A DNA stretch of 64,000 bases. It comes from Hirudinaria manillensis. Lineage: Eukaryota > Annelida > Clitellata > Hirudinida > Hirudinidae. Below the pieces are notes generated by a model. That model did no database searches. It was not told the DNA's origin and was given only the letters and a program-made list of their open reading frames with translations. Of the stretch, positions 24,201-37,300 are shown in pieces. The DNA is taken from positions 6,438,201-6,502,200 of the forward strand of contig CM067535.1 in the NCBI GenBank assembly GCA_034509925.1. Reading direction: 5' to 3'. Both the position numbers and the translations under genes were made by a program. Every line of letters starts with the position of its first letter. The first letter of the stretch is position 1.

Positions 24201-25783
24201 GCATATCTACTGAAGAAGTTCTAAATCAACTCAACTGTCCAGACTGCAGTGGCAATGGGGTGAGAATAATGACAAAAAATGGATTTAAAAATCTGATAGC
24301 TTGATAGTTATATTAGTTTTTAATATTATTTATATTAAAGTTATTCATCAAAGGATATAGTCCTTATTATTATTATAATTAAGGAACTTATTATTACTTA
24401 TTATTAAGGAACTCCTTAATAATAATCAGGAGATCATAGATAAGTTTCAAAGATGATTGTTAAGATATTAGGAGCAATGTTACCAGTTAAATTCAATTTA
24501 GAAAATTTTTACAGATCTGCAATTCCTTGAGTCAGTGCCATTGCAATCCAGGATGGGCTCCACCAAATTGCAACAAGTTTGGAGGAGGTGGGAGTCTCCA
24601 TTCCAATAGAATTGGAATCCACAGTGGTGAGCTTCATTAGTATTCATTGAAGTTGATTTTCTTTGATAATTAAATCTAGATGGGGACTTGTCTACTGGGT
24701 GGACAATATTTGGGTAGACCTCCAGAGTAGATGCACTTATAACCATTTGCATTGGATGTACACAGAAGCTTGCAGTGATCCAAAATGGATTCAATTTTAT
24801 AAACCTCCTGATCTTGATCAATATAAATTACTACCGATAAATTTTAAAAAAATAATCATTTATAAATAACGAAACCACCAATTATTTTGTTTATAATGTT
24901 TGTAGTTTTTAATTTTAAATTGTTTTTTTTGAAAGACAACATCGGACTCACTGTTGCTCTGGGCTTCATGTTTGGCATACTGTTCCCTTGCTTCCTCATT
25001 TGCATAATTTATGTATACAGACAGAGAAATATCCTTCTTAAGAAGATTGGATTAGACAAATACAAGTGATTTTGCAGTTATTTGGATCTCATTTTAAAAA
25101 TAATTTTCATGCAACCACATTTAATAAGTTAGCATCTATCATAATAAGTTATCTAATAAGCTTCAGCTTAGTTTATTGATATTAAATAAATTATTTAAAT
25201 AACTTTTCATTTTTATTAAGTCTTGGTTCTATTTCTTTTCTTTAGTTCTATCCCAGCTCCTATTAAACCACCCCTGAGGCCTTCAGTTCAACAAAAGCCA
25301 AACGTTCCAACTTCAAAGTCATTTAATCCATCGAGGAGGCCTCTGCCACCTCCATTCAAACCTCCAAGTCCACCTCAGAGAGGGACAGCAATCACGAACC
25401 ATCACATGGAAGAAGACAAATATCGAATTCCTCCGCGACTTCCACCAAAGACTCGCCTGGTTTCGTCCTTGTCCTGTCGGCCTCACGACACCAGGCCCCC
25501 TCTTCCGGGCGTCGGATCGGCCGGCCTGAGGGAAGCTCTGTCTGAACTCCAGCAGATTAACTTCCTCGAAGATGATGACAATCCAAATTTAGAGCACGAC
25601 AATGACCAAAATGACGTTCTCGATGATGGCACAAAAGTCCACGAACAAAGAAGATTGGTTCCTTTCAGGAAGGCTCCACCTCCTCCGCCACCCTGTGAGC
25701 ATGGTGTTCGCAGATCGGTCAGTCTCAAACCTCCTGAGAGACCACCTCCTCCTCCGAAACATCATCATCATCATCATGTATGA
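12282..25783 (+). CDS. ADAM metalloprotease-disintegrin, meltrin (ADAM9/12/19)-like
   Basis: Membrane-anchored zinc sheddase. Exons: 12282-12348, 12642-12751, 12966-13049, 13746-13843, 14199-14317, 14857-14906, 15021-15125, 15219-15290, 15423-15592, 15974-16058, 16184-16314, 16562-16739, 16924-17019, 22967-23098, 23337-23521, 23836-24040, 24182-24259, 24515-24626, 24936-25065, 25246-25783. A signal peptide ([16 protein letters not shown]) leads a prodomain with STCSGL, then a furin site ARLKR. The reprolysin domain has [12 protein letters not shown] and Met-turn CIMSPSSG. A disintegrin domain with KGD in its loop, a Cys-rich region, an EGF-like module ([13 protein letters not shown]) and one TM helix (about 24950-25010) follow. 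The tail is proline-rich with PPLP/PPPPPP SH3-type motifs and ends KHHHHHHV. One intron (17020-22966) contains an antisense gypsy element. A prodomain exon between 13049 and 13746 may be missing from my model. Confidence 0.92.
17365..17588 (-). repeat. 3' LTR of the gypsy element
   Basis: 224 bp and identical to the copy at 22602-22825. It contains an AATAAA on the plus strand only, and a TTAATTAA-rich stretch near its inner end. The TGTTG/CAACA ends are inverted repeats. Confidence 0.95.
17589..17602 (-). promoter_or_regulatory. Polypurine tract of the gypsy element
   Basis: On the minus strand AAGGAGGGGGTAA directly precedes the 3' LTR. It would prime plus-strand synthesis. It overlaps the last bases of the pol stop codon. 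Confidence 0.75.
17600..21265 (-). CDS. pol: Gypsy Pol polyprotein (protease, RT, RNase H, integrase)
   Basis: 1221 codons are open without a break. The aspartic protease motif is VIDTGAS (near residue 69). The reverse transcriptase has [11 protein letters not shown] and YLDD near residue 487. RNase H has the DTDAS start. Integrase has an HHCC zinc-binding module ([10 protein letters not shown] then CRNCNNC) and DDE residues near 937 (LDIAGPF), 995 (HSDQGR) and 1033 (GMVERFN). The frame overlaps gag by 64 bases in the -1 frame, so it is expressed as Gag-Pol by frameshifting rather than from its own start. Length and order are normal for a gypsy pol. Retention of all catalytic residues suggests the copy could still be active. 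Confidence 0.95.
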   Translation of the reverse strand: MQNDISPKTTVLGKIVQSGKLEATGFGGQRSVQQTRNAPLIFHVTALGKESSLGVKGKIGGNEYNMVIDTGASASIIQPKLAESSKITVAKNYKLRTATGELVPVQGTTAITVDLGGKSFKQEFMIANITDECILGLDFMRRYGISIDMKGGILQQGTMEIPLHYGGTEVKDTFVKVLQNETIPAQSESLIWGGLEGDYTKFGIGAVEDQSGIGQGLLIGRALVKLNTGRVPLRVMNLSDQEQQIKAGTPIALCRNVERILTLDGSGNKHIKRDTMSKPLMDNLLKDLDKTLQKEDYQQAKNLLSEFQDIMAEQDSPLGRTNLVQHQINTAGAKPIRQNPRPLPLATRANAKEMIKEMQDQGVIEPSNSPWSSPVVLVKKKDGSLRFCVDYRKLNEMTLKDSYPLPRIDDTLDTLSGSKIFSTLDLKSGYWQVELHPDDKEKTAFSTGEGLWQFTVMPFGLCNAPATFERLMEHILRGLNWKVCLVYLDDIIVVGKTFGEHLDNLREVFSRIREAGMKLSPKKCSLFKKEVKYLGHIVSSEGVSTDPDKVEVVKNWPVPKNIQELQSFLGLCTYYRRFIANFSNIAKSLHELTAKGKPFIWNDSCEKAFDNLKEAMTTAPILAYPIPGLPFILDTDASNCGIGAVLSQQVENEEKVLAFYSRSLSKAERNYCVTRRELLAAVESMKHFQKYLLGQPFLLRTDHASLRWLLNFKNPEGQMARWIERLQGFQFNIEHRRGQIHNNADALSRRPCQLNCRHCNNAEKKQETEECRQIRITAPEPWTESGLRDLQLRDEALAPILQWMEAGVKPDWQQIAEHGEVTKSYWAQWDSLRISNGLLHRKWETEDGTDYHLQIVLPRSCVSEVLQEFHNGTSGGHLGVNKTIRKVRERFYWLHYKQDVEEWCRNCNNCATSKGPQRKTKGLMQPYNVGVPFERIALDIAGPFPASKKGNRYILVISDYFTKWTEAFALPNQEAENVADALVNNWISRFGVPLELHSDQGRNFESKIFQELCENLGIHKTRTTALHPQSDGMVERFNRTMEQYLSKMVSEQQDDWDRYLPLFLMAYRTAVHKTTGISPSKMTFGREIRLPADMMFGRAEEPKSACDYVSSLRNTLADTHQVARKNISVNSDQAKARYDRQANDISFKENELVWLYNPQRKKGKSPKLQKDWEGPYRIIKKINDVVYRIQKSARTRMKVVHSNRLAKYHGETEQPVRDEQI
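21202..22521 (-). CDS. gag: Gypsy Gag with SAP-like N terminus and CCHC knuckle
   Basis: 439 codons. Residues about 7-40 ([16 protein letters not shown] to LQGRLEEWL) look like a SAP-type helix-extended-helix DNA-binding motif. Residues about 55-185 form a coiled coil with heptad-like repeats of the pattern LR-x-x-V/M-K-x-D-I/V. A capsid-like region starts near [20 protein letters not shown] single zinc knuckle, [14 protein letters not shown], sits near 404-417. The start ATG at 22521 is 80 bases inside the 5' LTR boundary. The slip site CCCAAAA lies at codons 425-427, shortly before the stop. Confidence 0.93.
   Translation of the reverse strand: MGPKILEDLRVPDLRRELRNRGLDATGLKAELQGRLEEWLLENNHDPSEYEFGVHKEKQWEKQLETLQTAMKADNNALICGLNALRSDMKCDIDTLRADMKSDITNFQVAMDVLREQVKTDVAKCQTSVDVLREEVKTDVANLRSSKEMADLRKVKAELDALKEEQRREIEKFKKYNESKTETYGREKTTRPPLFDGQGPWAVFRHQFETAAERNKWTEEEKATELIMVLRGRAAELLQTMLHCKAYSEIAEAMERRFGNGHMLEVHKNELKNRMQKQGETLQELEADVRRLAYLAHPGQSTDFIENIVTDAFIDGIRDVETKMALKIHGKKASHEALAFAISMEAARASIQNSLNVRKIEAQEDKDKEKDNDKDSEIIRRMAEQINNLSKPQGKPRFQEVDRRPRCFRCNKPGHLARDCRTTFPPKQQYWGRSYNQEN
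21241..21247 (-). promoter_or_regulatory. Predicted -1 frameshift slip site CCCAAAA
   Basis: In the gag frame the minus strand reads C-CCA-AAA, a canonical X-XXY-YYZ heptamer. Slippage by -1 places ribosomes in the pol frame (CCC AAA ACA). It lies inside the gag/pol overlap. A stimulatory structure downstream was not checked. Confidence 0.65.
22582..22600 (-). promoter_or_regulatory. Primer-binding site, probably tRNA-Leu
   Basis: One base inside the 5' LTR the minus strand reads TGGTGTCAGGAGTGGGATT. It is complementary to a tRNA 3' end of the form TCCCACTCCTGACACCA, which resembles eukaryotic tRNA-Leu. The tRNA assignment is from memory of leucine tRNA acceptor stems. Confidence 0.6.
22602..22825 (-). 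repeat. 5' LTR of the gypsy element
   Basis: 224 bp and identical to 17365-17588. On the minus strand it would carry the element's promoter. It is followed by the ATAT target duplication at 22826-22829. Confidence 0.95.
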
Positions 25784-25906
25784 CCATTTTGGCATCAGTT
25801 TGCAGACAATAGTCCATGCAATCACTGGAAATTTAATTTTGTTGTTCATGTAAATTAACTTTTTACTTGTGCTTCAGTTGTTGGTGTTACTTTTGTTTGG
25901 CTATCT

Positions 25907-25912
25907 AATAAA
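25907..25912 (+). promoter_or_regulatory. Poly(A) signal AATAAA of the ADAM gene
   Basis: It lies 124 bases downstream of the ADAM stop codon and is followed by GT-rich sequence. Confidence 0.6.
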
Positions 25913-26755
25913 GCTTTCATCTCTTTAAATTTTGACACTGATCTTTGTCAACATGTCCATCATGCATTCTTGTAATTTTTATGGTGAAACCAAATATTTC
26001 ACTTGTCAGTTGCTTTGAAGGCATTTATTATTGTGACTTATTGCTTGAGATAATGCAAAGCATTTGTTTTCAACCATTTTATTCTACACTTTATTATTAG
26101 TTAGAAATTGATGCCAATTCTAAAATTTATGTTATTATTTGCTTTCGTAATTTTAGCGTTTTGAAGAAGATTAAGATTTTCATAAATGACTGTCATGATG
26201 GATAAGGAACGCAGAAATTCGCAAAGTTTTTTGCTAAAAAGAGTTTAATGATTTGGTTGAGTTTGAAAGCGAAATTTAGTCACGTGGAGTGGGGGGTAAA
26301 CTTTTAATTGCGAAAATTGTTTTTTTTTTTGTTGGGGCTTTACATTGAGCGGAGTCGCCTTACTTGCCGGCGACGCGAATCCAGTTTCTGCTGTGTTTGA
26401 GAATCCCAGTCGCCAAATTGTGTAACGAGCGTTTGTCTGCGACAAAGTTGTGTAGGAAATGTTGGAAAGGGGAAATTTTGGGATTGTTTTACGAAATTTT
26501 CTTCATATATCAGAAAGCAATTAAGTCTTACTTTTATTTAAAAATTAATACATATTAAAAATATATCTGTTAGCGACCAATATTTCACTTTTTAAAGATA
26601 AATACAATAATGAAATTTTTTACGCAGATATTGCTGAGATCGATAAATCGATGAACAAGTTACGAATTTACCTTAGTCTCACTGACTGTTTACATTAGCT
26701 GATTTTCGTTGTCAGCGTAGTAATAGCTTGAAATATTAGTTTTAAGGTGCAAGAA
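25913..26755. other. ADAM to katanin intergenic region
   Basis: AT-rich with no supportable gene. Short frames around 26245-26558 lack family similarity. The katanin promoter and 5' UTR lie here. Confidence 0.4.
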
Positions 26756-30038
<3,283 letters not shown>

Positions 30039-30526
30039 TGAGGAATTTTGAGGCATCTTTTACCAGCATCTGACTTTTTGTTACTTGATTTAGATGTCAC
30101 CTATTTATTATCTTTTTCTGCTTTTAGTCGTAAAAGAACATTGTAGTGCTACTGCACTCGTATTCTTGAAATCGTCGGGATGGGGCTTGTGAAATGGGGC
30201 ATGTTACCTATTTGCATTTAACTTTCACCATTAAAACTTGGCGTGAAGGCTGAAATTCTTGTAAGTCAAGGGTGACACATTTTCTGGAGCGGTGCACTGT
30301 CGTGTTGCGTAATGTAGTAGATTACCTTTAAAAGACGGAAGGTGAATTAACAAAATTTACAGTTTAATTTTTAAAGAATTAATTTTAAAAGTGTTAATAT
30401 TTCAATAACTTTTAAAGTGTGGTACCTAACATATGGACCATGCTACAAGATTGCAGCGCGATTACCGAAATTGGATTGTTTCCTTGTTCACTTTCGGCTT
30501 GCGCTCAGTAATCTGCAATAATTATA
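30039..30526. other. Katanin 3' UTR and DcpS promoter region
   Basis: Less than 500 bases, no gene visible. It holds the katanin 3' UTR (ATTAAA at 30230) and the upstream region of the decapping enzyme. Confidence 0.4.
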
Positions 30527-32606
30527 ATGAATAGTTTCGATGAAGAAAAACTTTGTAATGGTTCTAGTGAAGATGATCAAAATGAATACAGGAGCCTTTT
30601 TGATAATTTGCGTACGGTGTCCATTCTGAATCAAGATGCTCAACAAAAAACAATTTATTTGCATGGAAAAACTCATGAGAAAGACGGCGAAGGTTCGATT
30701 CTAACTTTTTGGCAACAATGAAATATGTTTAGACAACATGTGTATTTGTAGGCATTTGGGATTATTTTGCTATACCTGGGAGCTAAACGAGCCCAGATGT
30801 CATTAATTTATAGTGATTGATATTTTTCTAAACCATTATTTTTGAATTAGGTCGTTCGCAATTTTGGATTGATTTATAAGTAGATAATATCATAAGTTTT
30901 TACATAATGAGAATTTATTTGTAGAAGGTGATGCTATACTCATTATGGAAAGAACACCTTTTTCTGAAAAAACCCTAAGAGATGTAATGAGCCCAGAAAC
31001 ATCATTGTCAATCATTTTAAAGAATGATCTATATACTTCAATGACTTTATATCCAAAGCCAACTGCTGGAGGTTAAATAGTATTTTGTTATAATTTCATG
31101 AACTTTCTTGTGTGGTCACTTATGATAATAATTAGCATTAAGAATAGGCAAATTAATCAATTGCATCCTTGCTTGTAGTAAATGATATTGACTTAAGATG
31201 CCTTTGGATGTGCCTTATTAATCATTTCATTAAAATAAATATCACTAAATTACATGTTCTTTAATAAAGCATTGAAGTCGACTATAATCTTTCCTGCCAC
31301 TGAGAAGCACATTGAAAAGTATTCGGCACAGAAGATTTATATGATTAGGGAAACTGCTGAAGATTATAGGAACATCACATTGCCACATGTGACATCATCT
31401 TCTCTTAGTCATCAGGTAAGTGTATATAAAATCAGATAAAAAAGTGCAAGATTATTAATTGTATATAAAACAGTATGGCAAGTATGTAGCAATAGCTAGG
31501 ATATGCTAGCAATTGTGCTTAATGTTTAGATGTAGGATACTATTTTCTTGAAGTCATGATAATGCAAAAAAGTGAATATCGGTTCAAGAGTATTTTGTCG
31601 GATGTGCCAGTTAAATAATAGTATTGTTCTCTTATATAAATAAGCTTTTTTTTCTTAGATATGTTAGTGTCTAGTATTTTTGAAATTTTATTTAAGACCA
31701 TTTTATGCAAAATTGTATTTTGTCTTGTAGTAGATGTATTGGTGAATATTATCTTGTGAATTTTTGCATGAACATTCCAATATTGGGTAATTCCATTTAT
31801 TCTAATTTTCTTATCAAAAATTTCCTTGTCATTTTTGGCATGGGTTATTTGATTCAGAGTAATATACAAGTAAAGATTTGATAGACAATATTTTTCACCA
31901 TTCCTTAATTTATTTGACACCAGTGGCTGGAGAACATTTTGCTCAAGAAGTCAGAGGTTGAAAGAATTGTCTTTGAGGACGGTAATCCAGAAACTGGTTT
32001 TATTCTCATTCCTGATTTGAAATGGGACTGCCAACAACTTTCTAACCTTTACCTCTGTGCACTGGTGATGAAAAGGGGAATCAAATCCATCAGGGATTTA
32101 AGAGGGGAACATATTCCAATGCTTGAAAATGTCAGGGACAAGGGAAAGGTAAATATCCATCAAAAACTTTTCTTTAATGGCTGATCCTTTGGATCTTGGA
32201 CATAATAATTTATTGTATAATAGGTATGCATTTACCTGTATGGATAACTTTGAGATCAAAATTACTGCTTTCTTTTTTAAGATAGTTAAAATGCTTTCTT
32301 ATTTAAAATAGTTTAAAAGTTGAATTTTTTTTATTGCAGTCTGCAATCGCAGAAAAGTATGGTTTTGATCCAGCCCAGTTACGGATATACTTCCATTATC
32401 CACCTTCTTACTATCATTTACATATTCACTTTGCTAATGTTGTCTATGATTCACCAAGCTGTGCATTAGGAAAAGCACATCTTTTGGATGATGTTGTTGA
32501 TAACCTTAAAAGAGACTCCAATTATTATGCTGGGGCATCTATATCATATGTCCTGAAAGAGAATGATGGACTATTTCAAAAGTTCAAGGCTGCTGGTAGA
32601 GTTTGA
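30527..32606 (+). CDS. DCPS: Scavenger mRNA decapping enzyme DcpS (5 exons)
   Basis: This HIT-family hydrolase cleaves the m7GpppN cap left after 3'-5' mRNA decay. Exons: 30527-30692, 30925-31071, 31270-31415, 31924-32148, 32340-32606, with closed phases. The N-terminal swapped domain includes [13 protein letters not shown] and [14 protein letters not shown]. The C-terminal domain has [26 protein letters not shown] and the HIT triad YHLHIHF, preceded by [10 protein letters not shown]. Length and motif order match the human enzyme. It converges with the minus-strand gene starting at 33544, and their stop codons are only 135 bases apart. Confidence 0.96.
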
Positions 32607-32667
32607 GGAACCAGAAAGCAGGGTTATCTAGCAATCTGAAAATTTGATATTTTATGGATGTCGAAGA

Positions 32668-32679
32668 TTTATTAATAAA
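32668..32679. promoter_or_regulatory. Palindromic bidirectional poly(A) signal TTTATTAATAAA
   Basis: The 12-base sequence is its own reverse complement and carries AATAAA on both strands (32674-32679 plus, 32673-32668 minus). It sits midway between two convergent stop codons, starting 68 bases after the DcpS stop and 69 bases after the TMEM200-like stop. Confidence 0.75.
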
Positions 32680-32741
32680 ATCAATGAAATTCACATAGTG
32701 TTTATAAATTTGAGCGGATCAAAAGTGCATTGGAGATTTTG

Positions 32742-33544
32742 TTAGGGCATGTGACACGTTGTTTCTCTGCAAAATCTTGATTTTTCTTTTCGCTTCCTCG
32801 ACTCAGCGAGTTCGTCGAGCAAATCAAAAGATTTGAATAGGAATCCTTTAGATTTCATTTCTTTTTTGCTGTGGTCCAATCGCTCCCTCATCTCGCAGAC
32901 GACAACAAAAGAGAAAACTACGAAAAACCCGCCGAAACTCATTGCGGCGGGGCCGACGAATGCTAACCATTTTCCACTTTGGTCGGGGCGGTCTTTACTG
33001 TGCATTTGCGTATCATTGGTCATCTGATGCGCAACACCTTCAAAACAAATAGTGTTAGATGGAAATAACATGAAAAAAATCGTATGAATCTCCACACTTT
33101 TGTTGGCGATTCCACTTGTGACCTGCGCCTCGCCAAAATCTTGCATGGATTTCGACTCTAAGATCTTAAAAGCAGAGAAAAAAATGTCTCACACTGTTGT
33201 CTAATAAAAATGTATTTCGTTATACTAACTCGGTCGTTGGTTTCCCCGACTGGTTCCCTGAGGTAATATTTCAAAGTAACAGAGTTCTCTTCTGCGCGAA
33301 AGCCGGCAACACAAATAAATGCACCCGCTACTATCAGTGCGAGTCCTATAATCGCAGTTACTAGAGCTTGCCACACAAAAGGTATTGGCTTCTCTCTCAG
33401 ATTTCGCACTGATGCCGTTATTCCACCAGAATATTTCTGAGACTTTCTCAAGTGCCGATTAGAGAATAGTAGCCAAGCTGGTGGATTTCTGCGAATTCCT
33501 TTGGCGGTTCTTCGATTTGAGAGGATTCTACCTGCATTGAACAT
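32742..33544 (-). CDS. Two-pass membrane protein, TMEM200-like
   Basis: Exons on the minus strand are 33544-33230 and 33164-32742, joined in phase 0, giving about 245 residues. A basic N terminus (MFNAGRILSNRRTAKGIRRN) precedes a first hydrophobic segment (ALVTAIIGLALIVAGAFICV). A polar extracellular-type loop follows, then a second segment starting FVGPAAMSFGGFFVVFSFVVV, a charged ERLDHSKKEMKS stretch and a Lys/Arg-rich tail. The paired segments with a GP-x-x-M-x-x-G-x-F motif resemble the TMEM200 family, but the protein is shorter and the assignment is tentative. A 60-base in-frame segment (about 33103-33044) has GT and AG ends and may be spliced out. It is convergent with DcpS and divergent from SPTLC1. 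Confidence 0.6.
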
Positions 33545-34357
33545 GCAGTCTGGCCAATCTTTGAAATCGGGAGAGAAATTTAAACTTCTGTTTTTCGAAT
33601 TTAAAAAGCTAGTCTCAAAGGAAACTTAAAGAGCTTTTTAATCAATCGTCTTGATGTCTTAATGGCCAGTTGTTTCCCGCACTGCGTTACCAACAACGAA
33701 CAGACAATGATCCCTAGCAACATTGATTTTTGCTAAGTTTTAAGTAATATCCTCAAGATAAGCCTTCAAAAGGCACAACTTCTTGCTAGCTAGCAATCTG
33801 ATTGCCACCAATTTGATTTCATACGCCCCATTTAATGAAAACTCATTTACGCCTTTTTTCCCGAATATTATGATTTATATAGTACAGTTTACTACCAGAA
33901 AGTTTTAAAAATGTCAAAAGATGAGGGCAATTATTTGGATTACGTAGTAAAGCAATTTAAATTTGGGCCTTTGGGACGACAGAAAAATATTAAACTACTA
34001 TTATTAGAGAAAAATAACGTAAGGTAATGTTTAATTAACTTTTTGGAAAGGTGTTTAATCTGATGAACAAATATAATTAAAATCGGCAGGTGTCGTTGCT
34101 GCTTTTACCTCTGAATCTGAATGTAAACATCCCGATGTTCGATTTCCGTAGTCGTGACTTATGCTGTTTTTGCGAACTCTTGCTGATTGAGTTCTAATTA
34201 AATTACTAGGCTAAATTAGTATATTTAGATTTGTTTACATTGGTAATTACTTGTTTTTGTTGAAGATATTATTCGCATATACTCATAAGCTTTTATTAAT
34301 AAGTGAGTTTTTGATTTATGATATAGTAAAAATGTCTTTCAAATTGAAATTCTAGTA
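33545..34357. other. Divergent promoter region between TMEM200-like gene and SPTLC1
   Basis: 813 bases separate the two start codons. Besides promoter sequence for both genes, the interval contains a possible two-exon small ORF at 33911-34114. Confidence 0.4.
33911..34114 (+). CDS. Possible small two-exon ORF (unrecognised)
   Basis: ATG at 33911 opens 37 codons plus 2 bases ending at 34023 with a good donor (AG|GTAATG). An acceptor GGCAG precedes 34090, and the joined frame ends at TGA 34112-34114, giving about 45 residues starting MSKDEGNYLDYVVKQ. The composition looks protein-like (FKFGPLGRQKNIKLLL). I recognise no family, and it could also be a chance ORF or an alternative 5' exon of SPTLC1. 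Confidence 0.25.
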
Positions 34358-37300
34358 ATGGCTGATTCAATCAAAGTTGCTGATTCGCTAAAAGTCATGG
34401 GCATTGATCAAGAAGAGGTTGTGACTGATGTACCCCAGGCTTCTTGGGATCTCTATGAGATGATCCAAGCCTTCCTTCAAGTATTTTTATGTTTTAAATT
34501 TATTTATCAGCTTTCACTTTCCAGAATGTGTAGGCATAGCAGCTTATAAACTATGAGATAAGGGACTGATAATTTGTCTATTAATTTATTTTTTTGAACC
34601 CATTATAAAAGGAGTGCATGTACTTTTGTGTTTTTATTAGTTGCTTTCTTTCATCATATTTTCTTATGGCCAGTCATTTAAAAGTATTATTAGATTTATC
34701 AGCTGGATTTTGTTAGGACTATTAAAGTGATTAACATTTTTCAAAGTAGCTAATATTAAATTTTATAAAATGAACTTATAAAAAAATTGAATATCTTACT
34801 CAGAATGGCTTGTAATTAACATTAATTAAACTGAAAGGCAAGTTTATTTATATAGCTAGTATATATCTATCATTTTGGTAGTAATAAATTTGGCTACATT
34901 ATCATCAAGATCCAAACTTGGATGTGATAACTTGATATAGAAAGCAAATTAAAAATGAAAATATATTTTTTTAATCATAAGTTCTATTGTGTCAGAGTCC
35001 TCTAACGAATTCTATAGAATGTAAATATGGTGAACATCCCAAAATTTCAAAATTTTTCTGAAAAATGTCATAATCTTCTTTGAAGTGAACAGATTCACAC
35101 TGTGGGGTTGATTTCTTGTGCATTTAATAAAGTACAAATATTATTGAAAATGTCCATTTTGTAAACTCTTAAATTAAGTTTCATCAATACTCTTTTGAGA
35201 GTATTGGTGATGTGTTTGGTGCAATGAGTGAATCTAGCATTCCTGCCAAATCTTTTAATAAAGTGAAGTTTTTAAATTTATTTTAAAATTACACACTGGT
35301 ATTTAAATTATATAACTAAATTTTAGAGTAAAAGATTAATGTTTACAAAAATTATGCTAAAAATGTAGCACCCATTGTAAATATCCATTTAAAATAGGAA
35401 ATGTAATCAATAGGCTCCAAGTTACCATGTCTACTTCGAAATTCTCCTCATACTGTGGATTGCTCGTCTGCTTTTGTTTACGAAAAGCTATAAGCCTGAA
35501 AGGACTGTGCTCACTGAAAAGGTTTGTTGATTCTATTTAATTTTGGTTTTTAATCATCTCTGTAATCTATGTGATTTGATTTTATTTTTATAAGACATTA
35601 TTAGTCGGCCACTATTATAATTGTTTGCTTCATTTTAATCAATATCATCTGTGCATTTTTTGTTTTATCAATTTCAAATTGATTTGCTTGTTAGTAATTT
35701 TAATAAGTGAGTTTAATGAATAAGTGTTTGTATGAATAAGGAATGAATTATATTTAAGGCTGTCTGGCAGTAATAAATATACTTAGTACTAATGATCTCA
35801 TTAGCTCATTTAACAAAATTAATCTGCATATTTTTCAAAATTTATTCTTATGTAGAGCTAAAGTACGGTTATTGTATTGTTATCATTAAAATTCACCTGC
35901 TATTTTGCATCTCATTTGCAAGTGTTTTAAGATTTTTAATTATGGATGCCTAAATGCAAAGATAAAGTAATTGTGGCCATTAAAATTATTTAAAGTGACA
36001 TGTTTTTCAGGAAAAAGAAGAACTGATCAAGGAATGGCAGCCAGAACCACTGGTGCCTGATGTTGATGAAGAACATCCAGTACTGCAGAACATGCAAAAC
36101 AGACTCATCCAAGGGTAATAATATCATATTTTTATGAACTTATTATTAAAGTTTTTTTGAGGTTTTGATATTTTAAGGTATTTTATGATTATCTTTTACA
36201 ATTCACCAATTTTCTTCATATATAGAAAGATTTCTCAAGGTCATAGACTAAATTTGGAATTTACTTAAGATGATATAACATCACAGAACTAATCATTTCT
36301 AAGTACTTTTAACACTTATTTTGATTTAGATAATAGAATTAATGTTTGTATTTTTGGGCAAGCAGGCTTCTTGGACTCCTGTATGTCCTTGTAATTCATG
36401 CTAATGTGTTTAGTGATATAATGTTTTATTTAAAAATACAGAAAAATTGGAAAGTATGTGACAATAAATGACAAGAAATGCCTCAATCTGGCTTCCATGA
36501 ACTTTCTCTGCATGTCTGGTCGTAAGGATGTGGAGGTGATTGTCTTAACATGATTATGCAATCTAATTTATGTTGAAACTTGTACTAACAAATCAGTGTT
36601 AATCAAGTGATGGAAAATATTTTACTGGCATCACAATCTCACAACATAGTAACGTGTCATCGCAGACTCATCGTCAGTGTTATTTATAGGAATCGGCTGT
36701 AAGGTCACTCAGGAAGTATGGAGTTGGTTCGTGCGGTCCCCGTGGATTTTATGGAACTGTCGGTTGGTATCTCCATGAAATGATATGGATAACTAGGTGA
36801 TAACAGTATAATAATGCTGTGGTAATAGTATTAACCACCAACTAAGATTTCATTTATATTGCTTGATAGTTGTCTTTAAAGAACAAATGGAAGAAATTAT
36901 AATAGAATTATAGTTTCTTACATAAAAATTCTGTCTTTAAATGAGTCTCTTATTTTACAAGTTGTGGTTTTCTTAATGTTTACCATGGGCGTGGATTTTC
37001 TAAAGTTTTCAGATTTTTAAAGTCAATTAGCCCTTTAAATGGAGTAAAATTGTTTTTATCTTCGATCAGATGTGCATCTCAAACTTGAGGAAAAGTTGGA
37101 GTCTTTCATGAACTGCGAGGAAGCTATCATTTACTCGTATGGCTTTGCAACCATAGCAAGTGCAATTCCAGCCTATTCCAAAAGAGGGGACATCATATTT
37201 GCGTCAGTAACGTTTTTTTTGTTCTTGCCTTCTTCAATATCATGGCTTTGCAAATGCTAGGGGGGAATGTTTCTTTGTAAAACATTATATTAACAACAAT

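Noticed and set aside
32833..33027. Plus-strand ORF opposite the TMEM200-like gene
   Set aside because: The minus strand has spliced structure and paired membrane segments; this frame is its shadow.
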